Notes: generated by a model from the sequence alone, not told the origin. A DNA stretch of 64,000 bases from Mucilaginibacter rubeus (GCF_003286415.2 NZ_CP043450.1:6324001-6388000); one strand, 5' to 3'; positions 25,091-34,918 are shown, counted from the stretch's first letter. Program-made: numbers and translations.

Positions 25091-26006
25091 TGTAATAGTA
25101 CAATTCACTGTAAGACCTAAAGTTTTGCAGGTAAACCGCTAACGTACATAAACCAATCTGGTTTCGCCGGGTATCAACGCCGGTCTCGTCGGCAATGGCA
25201 TAAGCTTCGTATTGCCCATTGTTGAGCCGCAGATGTGTGCCATAGATTTGTGTATTATTTTCATACAACGCGATATTGTCGGCCAGGATAGCAAAACCTT
25301 CGGCCGGGAGTGATCCGTTGAGCGCGGCAATCCGCACTATGGCAAAGTATTTTTTCTGGTTGGCAATATTGGCATGTAGCAAGGTTGTGATCAGGGCCTC
25401 CGGCCCATCGGGTCCAAAATATTCCTTGCCTTTCCAGCCATAAGTGTTAACTATGGATGTTATTTTGATATAATTAACCGAATCCGTTTCGCGGAGGTGG
25501 AGTTTAAATGATGTTGCCTCTTTGGATGTTTTACCATGCTGATCAACCAGTTGCTGGTATTGCTCAAAATCTTCCTTATAATTTTTAAGCATTTGAGATA
25601 GCTCCATCGCTACCGAGGGAATTAGTTTAACCCTGTTTTGATGAATAGCGGCCACAATGGTCTCCCATTGACTATCGCGGTGTAATCTGATAAAAAGCGG
25701 ATCGGCAGATAGCATCCTTTCATTTTCAAAACCACGGCCGGCTATAAATTCGAGGTATAAAAACGCGCTGTCCCGTTTACCGATATTAGCCCAGCTGGCA
25801 GCCGCTTTATACAAATGCGCGGTATCCAACACGCCATAATTGAGTTCACGCACCTTAGCATAAACCGGGGCCGCTTTTTTGTATTGCTTTGCTGCAAATA
25901 GGGAGTCGGCTATGTGAAGCGGTTGGGCGAAGTTTTGCTTTTCCTGCGCTCTACTTTTGTAGGAAAATAGTATAACTAAGCATAAACAGAGATATTTCAG
26001 ATACAT
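25083..26006 (-). CDS. Secreted DUF6624-type protein with TPR-like N-terminal half
   Basis: The 307-residue protein has a signal peptide (ending SYKSRAQ). Its N-terminal half contains helical pairs resembling tetratricopeptide repeats (HIADSLFAAKQYKKAAPVYAK). The C-terminal half fits the DUF6624 pattern, with ALITTLLHANIANQKKY, a hydrophobic stretch, LADNIALYENNTQIYGTHL and VDTRRNQIGL. Such genes are frequent in Bacteroidota and their function is unknown. Confidence 0.8.
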   Translation of the reverse strand: MYLKYLCLCLVILFSYKSRAQEKQNFAQPLHIADSLFAAKQYKKAAPVYAKVRELNYGVLDTAHLYKAAASWANIGKRDSAFLYLEFIAGRGFENERMLSADPLFIRLHRDSQWETIVAAIHQNRVKLIPSVAMELSQMLKNYKEDFEQYQQLVDQHGKTSKEATSFKLHLRETDSVNYIKITSIVNTYGWKGKEYFGPDGPEALITTLLHANIANQKKYFAIVRIAALNGSLPAEGFAILADNIALYENNTQIYGTHLRLNNGQYEAYAIADETGVDTRRNQIGLCTLAVYLQNFRSYSELYYYIK

Positions 26007-26139
26007 GGTATAGGTTTAAATGATAATCATGAAAACGTATTTACCTGGGGAAAAGATATATCTGAGTGTTGGATTTAACATTTGAGGGCAGATATTTAAC
26101 ATTTGCACATATTATAAATAAATTGCATCGTAAAATAAC

Positions 26140-26571
26140 ATGAAAGCCATCTTAATAATATGTTTGTGCTTCACTTTCTTTACGACATATGCTCAAAAGG
26201 GTGTGAACAATATCGATACGGTGAATTATCTTTTGGATACTGCTAATACGCCGCTAAATGATCGTATGTGGGATATTGGCATCGAATCGAAATACAAATA
26301 TTATACAATTAAATGCCCTTGTCTTAAATTTAATAATTATCCTACATTTCTATTTGATGTAAAGGAGCAGGGGCGTAAGATAAATAAGGATCAAATAACC
26401 AAGATCAAATTTATTAGTCTCGGCTCACTTATTGATCTTGCAAAAACAACTACCGATTTAACTGCACAAACGTTATATATTTTTTACATCGTTGAAAAAA
26501 CGAAGAGGGAGGGATATATAAGCCATAAAGTAAGGCTGGTAACACCACGCCAGCCAATTGTAATGAATTAA
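26140..26571 (+). CDS. Small secreted protein, function unknown
   Basis: The 143-residue protein has signal peptide MKAILIICLCFTFFTTYAQ. The mature part contains two Cys close together (IKCPCLKF) and is mixed alpha/beta, without a recognisable family. It is transcribed away from the DUF6624-type gene and converges on a small lipoprotein gene. Base composition (more AT-rich than its neighbours) hints at a fast-evolving or acquired gene. Confidence 0.65.
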   Translation: MKAILIICLCFTFFTTYAQKGVNNIDTVNYLLDTANTPLNDRMWDIGIESKYKYYTIKCPCLKFNNYPTFLFDVKEQGRKINKDQITKIKFISLGSLIDLAKTTTDLTAQTLYIFYIVEKTKREGYISHKVRLVTPRQPIVMN

Positions 26572-26613
26572 ATAAGGATTGCTTGTTGCATACAGGCTAT
26601 CAAACCGCAGATC

Positions 26614-26901
26614 TCATAAATACTTATTTAATGAGTCAATACGAACCACTGGCATTTTCTGATTCGAATCGGGTTTGGAATTCGGGATCTTATCCATATC
26701 AAAATAATGCGCAGTATCGATTATTGTGGGAGTGAGTCCTCTTTGTATCGAATCCTGAAACCTTTTCTTAGAAAGTAGTTCGGTTTTTATGCTATCACGC
26801 CCACTGTCATTTTTCTTGTTAGATGAATGACAAGCACTCAATATAATCGACAATGAAACCAATAACAGGCACATTTCTCTATGTGTTGATGCTTCTTTCA
26901 T
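26614..26901 (-). CDS. Small lipoprotein, function unknown
   Basis: The 95-residue predicted lipoprotein has hydrophobic segment MCLLLVSLSIILSAC, ending in a lipobox. The mature portion is charged and polar, with no domain I can name. The first Met gives an N-region with few positive charges (MKEASTHRE); a start at the tenth residue is possible. It converges on the preceding small secreted gene. Confidence 0.6.
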   Translation of the reverse strand: MKEASTHREMCLLLVSLSIILSACHSSNKKNDSGRDSIKTELLSKKRFQDSIQRGLTPTIIDTAHYFDMDKIPNSKPDSNQKMPVVRIDSLNKYL

Positions 26902-26947
26902 AATTATTCATATTTAAAAGCGTCGGAAGAAAAATTTCTTAGATGCT

Positions 26948-28399
26948 TTACTCCGCCCGTTTCAGTTCCATCTTATTGCCACCATCAATAAGTGTAACGT
27001 GAATTTTGCCATCGGCATCTTTGTTAAACTCCAGCTCGTAAGGCAAATCTTTCATGAAAAAGCGATTGTTTGATTGCGGATAAAGTTCCCGCTTACCCTC
27101 GCCGGCGGCCAGGGCATAAAGTTTACCCCCATCTTCGCTTATAGTTAAAGTTCTTGGCGGACCGATATAAAATTTACCGGCGTAGCTTTTTAAAACCTCA
27201 GCAGGTACCGATGCAACTTTCTTGATGTTGGAATGGAACAATCCTTTAAAGTTGTAAACCTTAGCCACGCTGTTGATCAGTTCCGGGATAACGTTATCAT
27301 TATCGCTGTTAACCATTACGACTACGCCATTGCCGCCCTCCATACTTCCATAATAAATGCAGCGGAAGCCCTCGTTTACCCCACTATGGCTGAAATATAA
27401 AACACTATCCTTTTTATCTATAAATGCGCCAAAACCCACATCATTCCCAGCATGAACAGATAGCCTGATCTTAGTGGTTTCCTGGTTTAAAACTTTTGCT
27501 GATTTACCCTCATAGGCCAGCTGGGTTTCAATAATGTATTTTGCCAGGTCGGTTGGGTTGGTCCATAAGCCTGCCGCAGCTTGCTCCGGGTAAATGTGAT
27601 AGTTCCCCTTTTTAGGTTTGCCATCAGGGCTGTAGGCAACAGCAAGCAGGTTCTGATCCACATCATAAGGCGGCTGAGCGTATGTACTACCTGTCATGCC
27701 GAGCGGTTTTAACACCTCTTTTTTCATATAATCGGCGTAAGGCATATGGGTTATGTCCATCACAATCATTTGTGTGATGGTAGTGCCGCCGCCCGAATAC
27801 TCATAGCGCAACCCTGGCTCAAACATAGATTTAACGGCAGGTGAATTGGCCGGGTTTTCACCATTAAGCACTTGAACAATGGTAGGCAATGGAACTCCCG
27901 GTTCATATCCGCCAAAGCCGTGCACCGTTAAACCGGCGCTATGGCTTAACAGGTTTGCTATGGTGATCTTTTTGCCTTTGGATACGCTATCGTAAGGAAA
28001 CTTCCAGCTTTTAAGATAAACATTGATATCTGTATTAAGATCGAGTTTTTTATCCTGCACCAGCTTAAGCACCCCAACCGAGTTAAGGGATTTGCTGATA
28101 GATGCCGCCTGGAAAAGCGTTTTTGCGGTCACCGGAATTTTGGCGCTATCGTTTGCCATACCATAACCTTTGGCCCAGGCAATTTTATAGTTTTGAATAA
28201 TGGCTATACTTAGTCCCGGAATTTTATAGTAAGCCATCCGGTTTAACAGATTACCTGGCTGTTCGCCTTCAATCTGGATATTGCCAACCAAGCCGTTCTC
28301 TACTTGCTTGATTTTATCCTGAGTATTGTTTTGCGCGAGAACAGACAGCTGTATAAATAACAGCAGGGGGAGGATTAATGATTTGCTTAAGATTTTCAT
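26948..28399 (-). CDS. Serine hydrolase, beta-lactamase class C / PBP family
   Basis: This exported serine hydrolase has the class C beta-lactamase/DD-peptidase fold. From Met 28399 (signal peptide MKILSKSLILPLLLFIQLSVLAQ) it has 483 residues. The nucleophile is Ser100 in SISK, with Lys103. The second element is YSGGG, and the third is HSGVNEG in place of KTG, as in many esterase-like members. A C-terminal beta-domain of about 100 residues follows, common in Bacteroidota members. Substrate could be a peptide, ester or lactone. The longer frame upstream of 28399 lacks signal-peptide character and is not used. Confidence 0.9.
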   Translation of the reverse strand: MKILSKSLILPLLLFIQLSVLAQNNTQDKIKQVENGLVGNIQIEGEQPGNLLNRMAYYKIPGLSIAIIQNYKIAWAKGYGMANDSAKIPVTAKTLFQAASISKSLNSVGVLKLVQDKKLDLNTDINVYLKSWKFPYDSVSKGKKITIANLLSHSAGLTVHGFGGYEPGVPLPTIVQVLNGENPANSPAVKSMFEPGLRYEYSGGGTTITQMIVMDITHMPYADYMKKEVLKPLGMTGSTYAQPPYDVDQNLLAVAYSPDGKPKKGNYHIYPEQAAAGLWTNPTDLAKYIIETQLAYEGKSAKVLNQETTKIRLSVHAGNDVGFGAFIDKKDSVLYFSHSGVNEGFRCIYYGSMEGGNGVVVMVNSDNDNVIPELINSVAKVYNFKGLFHSNIKKVASVPAEVLKSYAGKFYIGPPRTLTISEDGGKLYALAAGEGKRELYPQSNNRFFMKDLPYELEFNKDADGKIHVTLIDGGNKMELKRAE

Positions 28400-28554
28400 A
28401 GGTTGGGTTTTAAAACCGTGTTTGCACCGGCTGATGTATGCTAAATTAGAATTTAGCATACATAAAAACAACAGAATCAGAATTTAATTTTGAAAATATT
28501 ATTTAAAAGAAATTAAATTCTGAAGAAATAATGCTGCACAGGCTGTTTTACTTT

Positions 28555-29232
28555 CCCTGGCGCAAGTATGAAGGGTTGGATATAGCGATGGCTACTTGTG
28601 CCTATTTATTCGGCTAGCAGCGGATCAACTAATATAATGTCTAACAGGCCGGGTAAGTCATAATAATTCCGGGCGCTGCTATATAGATAATCTTCAGGGT
28701 TCTCTACAAAGCCGGCTTCAACCGGGTTGTTATGAATGTAGTCTAATTTTTGATGTAATACGTTATGATTGAATAACATAATAGGATGATTGTCCTGCTG
28801 CCACAATTGAAATCTTTCATTATTGCTATTTTTTGTTCCGGCGCGCTTCATCATCCACCGCATCCATTCCTTCCTGCTTTCAAAGGGGTTATTTTCGATT
28901 GCCTGTCTAAGTGCGGCTGCAGAATGCCTTTTTATATCCCGCAAAATGTCTTCCATTTTGTCGCCATTACTTCCAATAATCATGTGAACGTGACTGGTCA
29001 TGATACACCATCCATATATTTCGAGCCCTTTATGTTTCTGGCAATGTTTCCAGCTTTCAAGCAATATCTGTTTGTATTCGTTTCTTATGAAAAGGTCTAT
29101 CCAGTATACAACAGAAAAGCTTACAAAGTATAATTTGTCCTGATCGTGAAATTTATATTTGTTACTCATAGCGTTCTATTTGGCACAAGTAGCCTTTACA
29201 CACATGGCTCGCCCATCATACTTGCGCCAGGG
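28555..29232. mobile_element. RAYT unit with nested inverted repeats
   Basis: The transposase gene is bracketed by two hairpins in inverted orientation. The outer repeats (28555-28570 and 29217-29232, CCCTGGCGCAAGTATG and its complement) are perfect over 16 bp. The inner repeats (28591-28602 and 29182-29193, GCTACTTGTGCC and its complement) are perfect over 12 bp. Each flank also folds on itself (GGCGCAAGTA with TACTTGTGCC). This is the layout of a REP-flanked RAYT gene. Confidence 0.88.
28606..29169 (-). CDS. REP-associated tyrosine transposase (RAYT, Y1 HUH family)
   Basis: This is a single-strand DNA nuclease/strand transferase related to IS200/IS605 TnpA, which acts on REP hairpins. The 187-residue protein has the HUH motif HVHMII (His60, His62) and the catalytic Tyr144 in DYIHNNPVEAG, both intact. 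FHDQDKLYFVSFSVVYWIDLF is the usual start region. It differs from IS200 in lacking a partner tnpB and in lying inside REP-like hairpins. Such genes are normally single-copy and domesticated. It sits between the serine hydrolase and comM without disrupting either. Confidence 0.93.
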   Translation of the reverse strand: MSNKYKFHDQDKLYFVSFSVVYWIDLFIRNEYKQILLESWKHCQKHKGLEIYGWCIMTSHVHMIIGSNGDKMEDILRDIKRHSAAALRQAIENNPFESRKEWMRWMMKRAGTKNSNNERFQLWQQDNHPIMLFNHNVLHQKLDYIHNNPVEAGFVENPEDYLYSSARNYYDLPGLLDIILVDPLLAE

Positions 29233-29268
29233 AACAAATATTAAAAGCCCCATAAGTACGATTGGTTT

Positions 29269-30810
29269 TTACCCGGCCCAGCCTTCTCTATCCAAACTCC
29301 TGAAATGTATGGCCTCTGCCAAATGTTCCAATTTGATCTCCTCGCTTCCCGCAAGGTCGGCGATAGTGCGGGACACTTTGAGGATGCGGTCGTAAGCCCG
29401 GGCCGAGAGGCCGAGCTTTTCCATTGCCTTTTTAAGCAACATTTGACCGGCGGCATCAATTTTGCAAAGGTCGCGAACCATTTGGGAGCTCATTTGCGCG
29501 TTGGCGTGCAGGTCGGGCCGGTTTCCGAAGCGCTCTACCTGGATTTCCCTTGCCCGGATCACCCGTTCACGGATGAGTTCGCTTTTTTCGGCCGCCCTGT
29601 CAGATGATAGTTCGCTGAAATTAACGGGCGTTACCTCCACGTGCAGGTCAATCCTGTCCAGCAGCGGGCCCGAGATTTTGCTCAGGTATTTTTGTACCAT
29701 ACCGGGAGGGCAGATACATTCTTTTTCGGGGTGATTATAATAACCGCACGGGCACGGGTTCATACTGGCTACCAGCATAAAGCTGCTGGGGTAATCAACC
29801 GTAAACTTAGCGCGCGATATGGTGACGCGACGCTCTTCCAATGGCTGACGCATAACTTCCAGCGCGCTGCGTTTAAATTCAGGCAATTCATCCAAAAATA
29901 AAACACCGTTGTGTGCCAGCGAAATCTCGCCGGGGGCAGGGTTGCTTCCCCCTCCTACCAAAGCCACATCGCTGATGGTATGGTGAGGGCTTCTGAACGG
30001 GCGGATAGTCACCAGCGCGTCTGCGGCGGCAAGTTTACCTGCTACCGAATGGATCTTGGTGGTTTCTAATGATTCATATAAACTTAAAGGTGGCAAAATA
30101 GATGGCAGTCTGCGCGCCAGCATGGTTTTGCCAGCCCCCGGCGGACCGATCAGGATCACATTATGACCTCCTGCCGCGGCTATTTCCAGTGCACGCTTGA
30201 TATTTTCCTGACCTTTTACTTCGCTGAAATCGCTGTCGTAATTACAGAGGCTGTCGTAAAATTCTTCTCGTGTGTTTACTATTTCGGGTTTTAGTTGAGA
30301 TGTGCCGTTAAAAAATTCAACAACATCTTTAATGCTTTCAACGCCGTAAACCTCAAGATCATTTACAATGGCTGCTTCACGGGCGTTTTGTTTAGGGAGG
30401 ATAAAGCCTTTAAAGCCATCTTTACGGGCTTGTATGGCTATAGGTAAAGCACCTTTTATCGGCTGCAGGCTTCCATCAAGCGAAAGCTCGCCCATGATGA
30501 TGAATTTATCAAGGGTTTCAATATCTATTTGGTTTGAAGCCGCCATGATGGCAACGGCAATAGTAAGATCATATGCCGAACCTTCTTTGCGGATATCTGC
30601 CGGGGCCATATTAACTACAATACGCTGGCGAGGCATTCGAAAGCCATTGGTTTGTAAAGCGGTCTCTACACGCTGCATAGACTCGCGCACTGCATTATCA
30701 GGTAACCCAACAACAAAATAAGCTAATTTGCCGCCACTGATATTCACTTCAACTGTTATGGTAATAGCTTGTATTCCATAAACCGCGCTTCCAAAGGTTT
30801 TAACCAACAC
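29269..30810 (-). CDS. comM: YifB/ComM family Mg-chelatase-like ATPase
   Basis: ComM is a hexameric AAA+ helicase that promotes branch migration during natural transformation in some bacteria; homologues are widespread in non-competent species. The 513-residue protein has an N-terminal ChlI-like domain (to about residue 170), Walker A GPPGAGKTMLARRLP, Walker B in GVLFLDELPEF, and the C-terminal Mg-chelatase domain with SARAYDRILKVSRTIADL. NPCPCGYYNHPEKECICPP is the cysteine-rich insert of the family. Confidence 0.95.
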   Translation of the reverse strand: MLVKTFGSAVYGIQAITITVEVNISGGKLAYFVVGLPDNAVRESMQRVETALQTNGFRMPRQRIVVNMAPADIRKEGSAYDLTIAVAIMAASNQIDIETLDKFIIMGELSLDGSLQPIKGALPIAIQARKDGFKGFILPKQNAREAAIVNDLEVYGVESIKDVVEFFNGTSQLKPEIVNTREEFYDSLCNYDSDFSEVKGQENIKRALEIAAAGGHNVILIGPPGAGKTMLARRLPSILPPLSLYESLETTKIHSVAGKLAAADALVTIRPFRSPHHTISDVALVGGGSNPAPGEISLAHNGVLFLDELPEFKRSALEVMRQPLEERRVTISRAKFTVDYPSSFMLVASMNPCPCGYYNHPEKECICPPGMVQKYLSKISGPLLDRIDLHVEVTPVNFSELSSDRAAEKSELIRERVIRAREIQVERFGNRPDLHANAQMSSQMVRDLCKIDAAGQMLLKKAMEKLGLSARAYDRILKVSRTIADLAGSEEIKLEHLAEAIHFRSLDREGWAG

Positions 30811-31135
30811 TGTGATAAAAGTTTATTTAAAGCGAAAGATATAGAATTTTGATGAGGTGATAAAGCAGCGCCGGTATAAAATCCGGGAAATCGCTTTCAA
30901 AACGAATCGCTGATACGTGGCTCCGATCGCGCCAGTTTGCCATGGTTTTTGACTATAAACAAGGAGCTCCTAAGGGAGCAGTATTAATACACCAGAGGGG
31001 TAACGTGTTTATAGCAAATCTCAAGTTAATTTTAAGGCTCCGTTAGGTGGCTCGTAGTTTAAAGCGATTTCCTCGGGTATAAAACAAAAAACCCGCCGGT
31101 GCCGGCGGGTTTTATTATAATCATATAATTCAATC
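30811..31135. other. Gap between comM and a membrane-protein gene
   Basis: About 325 bp without a gene. At 30960-31050 it has paired pieces (GGAGCTCCTAAGGGAGC, later GGCTCCGTTAGGTGGCTC) that look like a decayed dispersed repeat. It ends in a bidirectional terminator (own entry). Confidence 0.4.
31089..31115. terminator. Bidirectional terminator
   Basis: The 9-bp GC-rich stem ACCCGCCGG/CCGGCGGGT is flanked by an A run on the left and T-rich sequence on the right. It lies 26 bp past the stop of the minus-strand membrane gene, with a T tract on that strand. Confidence 0.85.
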
Positions 31136-31543
31136 CTATCTTAAAAATGCGCCTGCTTCACAAACAATCAATAGCATGGTGCAGGAAACTATTACGCAAA
31201 CCATCAGCATTATTGACCATGTATTAGGGTTGTGTTTGCTGATGCGGGCAAACGCGGTATTAATTTTTTTGAAAAAACGGCTGTTCAACAACACAAAATA
31301 GTTAAGTATAAACGCACCTGTCGCCCCCATTAATATCATTAGGCCAGATAGCGGGCTTAACTGAAACCAACCGGCGTTTAAAAATAATTGCGCCACGCTT
31401 ACTAAAATGGCCAGCAAAATGATCATTAAAAAACTCGCCCCAAAAAGCGCGTTGGCTTTTGGCAATCCGCCGTGACCAAAGTTTTTAACATTCCACCTGT
31501 AAAACGTTACATAAATGGATTTGTAGGTTTCTGCTGCTTTCAT
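31136..31543 (-). CDS. Small three-helix membrane protein, function unknown
   Basis: The 135-residue protein has three hydrophobic segments (about 31-57, 65-88 and 108-128) and a basic, soluble N-terminal part with YKSIYVTFYRWNVKNFG. I recognise no family. It is transcribed alone and ends at the strong terminator. Confidence 0.75.
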   Translation of the reverse strand: MKAAETYKSIYVTFYRWNVKNFGHGGLPKANALFGASFLMIILLAILVSVAQLFLNAGWFQLSPLSGLMILMGATGAFILNYFVLLNSRFFKKINTAFARISKHNPNTWSIMLMVCVIVSCTMLLIVCEAGAFLR

Positions 31544-32103
31544 AATGTTATGGTTTTAGGTAATTAATTCGGTGCAAAATAATATTACTTGCACAATATT
31601 GGTTTAAAAACGGAATCGGCAAAATTTTATTGCGATTGTGTTTGATTTTTATCGTTTTTGTATTCATTTATTTGGTTTGATGCTTATATCGCAAAAAAAT
31701 ATCGTACCGAAGGGAATAGTCTTATTTTTTGCCGTATTGATGAAAAAAGAGAAATTTTTGGTAAAACAAATGTTACAAATCCCGGATTACGACGTCAAAA
31801 GGCTGTTTTGAACGCAGACAACGCAATATTTGCGTTAATTTGCTGTTATAAGGGCATCTTTATAGCATATAATGCAGCCGTGTAGGGTTGTAGTGTAGTG
31901 GATAAGTAGAGGAATGGTTTTTTATGCTTTAAACCTTTACAGTTGATATTTGCAGGACGCGCGTTTATCAACAAAATAATTAACCAGAGCACTAACATCT
32001 AAACCCTATACTACCTCATGAATTAAGTTTCCTAACAGTACCACGGCCCTACATCTCTACCTATAAATTAATCTAACCTTATAACATCTGCACCTAAACC
32101 TGG
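31544..32103. other. Long non-coding gap ahead of an outer-membrane barrel gene
   Basis: About 560 bp of AT-rich sequence without convincing coding. It contains a 17-bp palindrome AACGCAATATTTGCGTT at 31820-31836 and a near-consensus -7 box GATATTTG near 31945. If that box is used, the downstream receptor mRNA would have a leader of about 150 nt. Confidence 0.4.
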
Positions 32104-34800
32104 ATGAAAACAATTTTTCTTTCACTGATCCTGCTATGCCTGTTTTCGGCGTCTTTTGCCCAAAACCGGGCTGCTATTAAAGGCAAAGTCACCGACTCAC
32201 TAAATAAGCAACCTCTTGAATTAAGTACCGTCGCGATGGTTGATCTGAAGGATACCTCGCTTATTGCTTATACCCTCAGTAAAAAAAATGGCGACTTTGA
32301 ACTGCAGCGCCTGCCTGTTGATAAAGAAGTGCGCCTGGTTATTTCGTTTGCCGGATATAAAAGTTATATCCGCCGGTTTAATTTTAAAAAAGGCGATATC
32401 GTTGATTTAGGCACCGTTGCGCTCAACAGCAAAATGCTGAGCGAGGTTGTGGTACGTGCCGAGCGGGTGCCTATTAAAGTAAAAAAGGACACCATTGAGT
32501 TTGATGCCGCCGCTTTTAAAACCCGGCCCAATGCCGCTGTGGAAGAACTTTTGAAAAAACTTCCCGGTGTACAGGTTGATGGCGACGGAACAATTACCGT
32601 TAATGGCAAACAGGTCAGCAAACTTTTAATAGATGGCAAGCAGTTTTTTGGCTCCGATCCCAAAATCGCTACCAAAAACCTTGATGCGGCAATCGTAGCC
32701 CAGGTACAGGTTTATGATGACCGCGAAAACGATCCTGATCATTTGGTGAGCGAAACCCAGGTACAAAAGATTATCAACATCAAACTTAAAAAGGCCATTA
32801 AAAAGAGCATTTTCGGTAAGGTGTTCGGCGGCGCTGGTTCGCGCGACAGGTATGAAGCCGGAGGGTTGTTCAATATGTTCCGTGATACTTTGCAGGTGAG
32901 TTTTATTGGCTTAAGTAATAACCTTAATCATACGGGTTTTTCGCGCGAGGAGCTTAACCAGCAAGGTGGGTTTGACCGCAGTGGCGGCAACACCTCATTT
33001 AACGGTGGCCGTAACTGGGGTGGTGGTATTGAGAAGATCACCTCTGGAGGCTTTAACCTTAACCAGAACTATGGCGAAAAACTAAAACTTAACCTGCAAT
33101 ATTTTTATACACAGCGGAACAACACAATTGAATCAGCCAATTTTCAGCAGCAGTTTCTGAAAGATACTACCCTGTTAACACGAGCCTCAAGCAACAGGTA
33201 TGCAAACAATCATACACACACTATTAGCGGGCTTGTGGAGTGGAAGCCGGATACTGTCCGAAACCTGCGCTATAATCCATCGTTAAGCTATAATTCTAAT
33301 AACAGCGGCTCCTCGGCGTTGGGCAATACTTCAAATAATTTTGATATGCCGGTAAACAAGTCGGTATCAAATTCCCTGGGCGATTGGCATTCAACGCAGT
33401 TTAATCAAAGCTTTTACTTTCATAAGCGATCTAAAAACAAAAGCAAGGAATCGTTTACCATATCACATAACCTGAGTATTAACCCTAACCACAGCAACAA
33501 TTTCAACAATAATGATGTGGTTAACTACCAGCGGCCCGACTTGTCAGATAGTTTGCACAGGCTGTCTGTCCGTACATCAAATAATGTTTCGGGCAATCTG
33601 GATTTTAGTTACCGCTACCCGGTAACAAAAAACCTTATTGTTGATGTAACCACATCGGGCATATACAACAAAACCAGTGACCAGGTTTTTACCTATGATC
33701 GTAAAACGGGCCTCGATTCGCTGATCAGCAATCAAAGTTCTGACCTTAAGCGTGATCAGTGGACGGAGAACATTAAGCCGGGTATTACTTATCAGCTTAA
33801 TAAAAAAACACAGATCATCGCAGGGCTTAATACCCAATGGCAGCAAATCAACAATAACTTTGTAACCAGCAGGCTTATGCAAAATTATTTTTTCCTGCTG
33901 CCAACTATCCGTATCGAGGCTTATGGGATATCCTTTAGCTATGAGCGCCGGGTTAACCAGCCGGGGATATCAAATTTGCAGCCTATTACTATAGTTTACA
34001 GTCCGCTGTATAGCTATACGGGTAATCCTAACCTTGTGCCCAGCATAAACAACAACTATTACATTAACTTTTTTAAATACTTTAATGACAGCCAATTGGG
34101 GATTTACTCATACGGCAACATCTCTTCGCAAAAAAACATGGCGGTTACGCAGCAAGCCATTAGCTCAGATGGCGCGCAAACCAATACAACGGTTAACCGC
34201 GATGGCCGGCCAAGCTATAATTTTTCGGTTGGGGTGTTTAAACGGTTTAAAAAGGTTAAAGAGTGGCAGGTTAACACATCAACCAATTTTTATGGTAACT
34301 ATTACCAAAGCCTTAACCTGCTTAATAATGTTGAAGGTTGGCAAAACACGGTTTCGTATGGGGTACATGAAAACATTGGCGTAAACTGGAAAGATGTAAT
34401 TGACCTGAATACCGGCGTGGGCTTTAATCAATCAAATACCAAATACCATTATGATGATTTCAGGAGCGTAAGAGTGGGTACCTATAACATAAGCAATAGC
34501 CTGGTGGTGAGGTTCCCTAAAAAGATAATCTGGGAAACCAAGCAGGATTTTAATTACAATGGCCAGGTTGCGGCAGGCTTTAAAAAAGGCGTTAACGTAG
34601 TGAGCTCATCACTGGCCCTGCAAATGCTTAAAAAAGACAGGGGCGAGTTGAAGTTTTCTGTTTATGATATCTTTAATCAAAACGTAAGTGTGTACCGTTA
34701 CATCAACAGCAACTCGGTTAACGACGTGCAAAACAATACATTGAAACGCTATTTTATGGTTACTTACAGCATTAAGTTTAATAAGCTGAGCACAAAGTAG
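32104..34800 (+). CDS. Outer-membrane beta-barrel protein with receptor plug
   Basis: The 898-residue protein of the outer-membrane beta-barrel family is related to TonB-dependent receptors. Domains are: a signal peptide (MKTIFLSLILLCLFSASFAQ); a CarboxypepD-regulatory-like domain (about 22-105); a plug (about 115-225) with ELLKKLPGVQVDGDGTITVN and VSKLLIDGKQFFGSDPK; and a barrel rich in aromatic strand ends to the C-terminus. There is no clear TonB box. The substrate is unknown. An esterase with a PA14 domain follows on the same strand, though a terminator separates them. Confidence 0.88.
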   Translation: MKTIFLSLILLCLFSASFAQNRAAIKGKVTDSLNKQPLELSTVAMVDLKDTSLIAYTLSKKNGDFELQRLPVDKEVRLVISFAGYKSYIRRFNFKKGDIVDLGTVALNSKMLSEVVVRAERVPIKVKKDTIEFDAAAFKTRPNAAVEELLKKLPGVQVDGDGTITVNGKQVSKLLIDGKQFFGSDPKIATKNLDAAIVAQVQVYDDRENDPDHLVSETQVQKIINIKLKKAIKKSIFGKVFGGAGSRDRYEAGGLFNMFRDTLQVSFIGLSNNLNHTGFSREELNQQGGFDRSGGNTSFNGGRNWGGGIEKITSGGFNLNQNYGEKLKLNLQYFYTQRNNTIESANFQQQFLKDTTLLTRASSNRYANNHTHTISGLVEWKPDTVRNLRYNPSLSYNSNNSGSSALGNTSNNFDMPVNKSVSNSLGDWHSTQFNQSFYFHKRSKNKSKESFTISHNLSINPNHSNNFNNNDVVNYQRPDLSDSLHRLSVRTSNNVSGNLDFSYRYPVTKNLIVDVTTSGIYNKTSDQVFTYDRKTGLDSLISNQSSDLKRDQWTENIKPGITYQLNKKTQIIAGLNTQWQQINNNFVTSRLMQNYFFLLPTIRIEAYGISFSYERRVNQPGISNLQPITIVYSPLYSYTGNPNLVPSINNNYYINFFKYFNDSQLGIYSYGNISSQKNMAVTQQAISSDGAQTNTTVNRDGRPSYNFSVGVFKRFKKVKEWQVNTSTNFYGNYYQSLNLLNNVEGWQNTVSYGVHENIGVNWKDVIDLNTGVGFNQSNTKYHYDDFRSVRVGTYNISNSLVVRFPKKIIWETKQDFNYNGQVAAGFKKGVNVVSSSLALQMLKKDRGELKFSVYDIFNQNVSVYRYINSNSVNDVQNNTLKRYFMVTYSIKFNKLSTK

Positions 34801-34824
34801 ACTGATATTAAAGTAAAAAGCAAG

Positions 34825-34866
34825 GAGGCTGTATCAAAGTTAAAAGATGCAGCCTCTTTACTTTTT
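34825..34866 (+). terminator. Terminator after the outer-membrane barrel gene
   Basis: The stem GAGGCTG/CAGCCTC, extended by imperfect pairing of TATC with GATG, is followed by TTTACTTTTT. Confidence 0.75.
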
Positions 34867-34918
34867 AAGAGGCTGTTGTAACTATCTTGATTAAGGGGTA
34901 GTCTTACTTACAACCAAA

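Noticed and set aside
28400..28471. Upstream ATG for the serine hydrolase
   Set aside because: The extra 24 residues have no signal-peptide character, whereas a typical one starts at 28399.
28786..29133. 115-codon frame antisense to the RAYT gene
   Set aside because: The RAYT frame has catalytic motifs in place; the antisense peptide has none.
31658..31885. 75-codon frame in the gap before the barrel gene
   Set aside because: No signal peptide, family or upstream signals; composition is that of AT-rich non-coding DNA.
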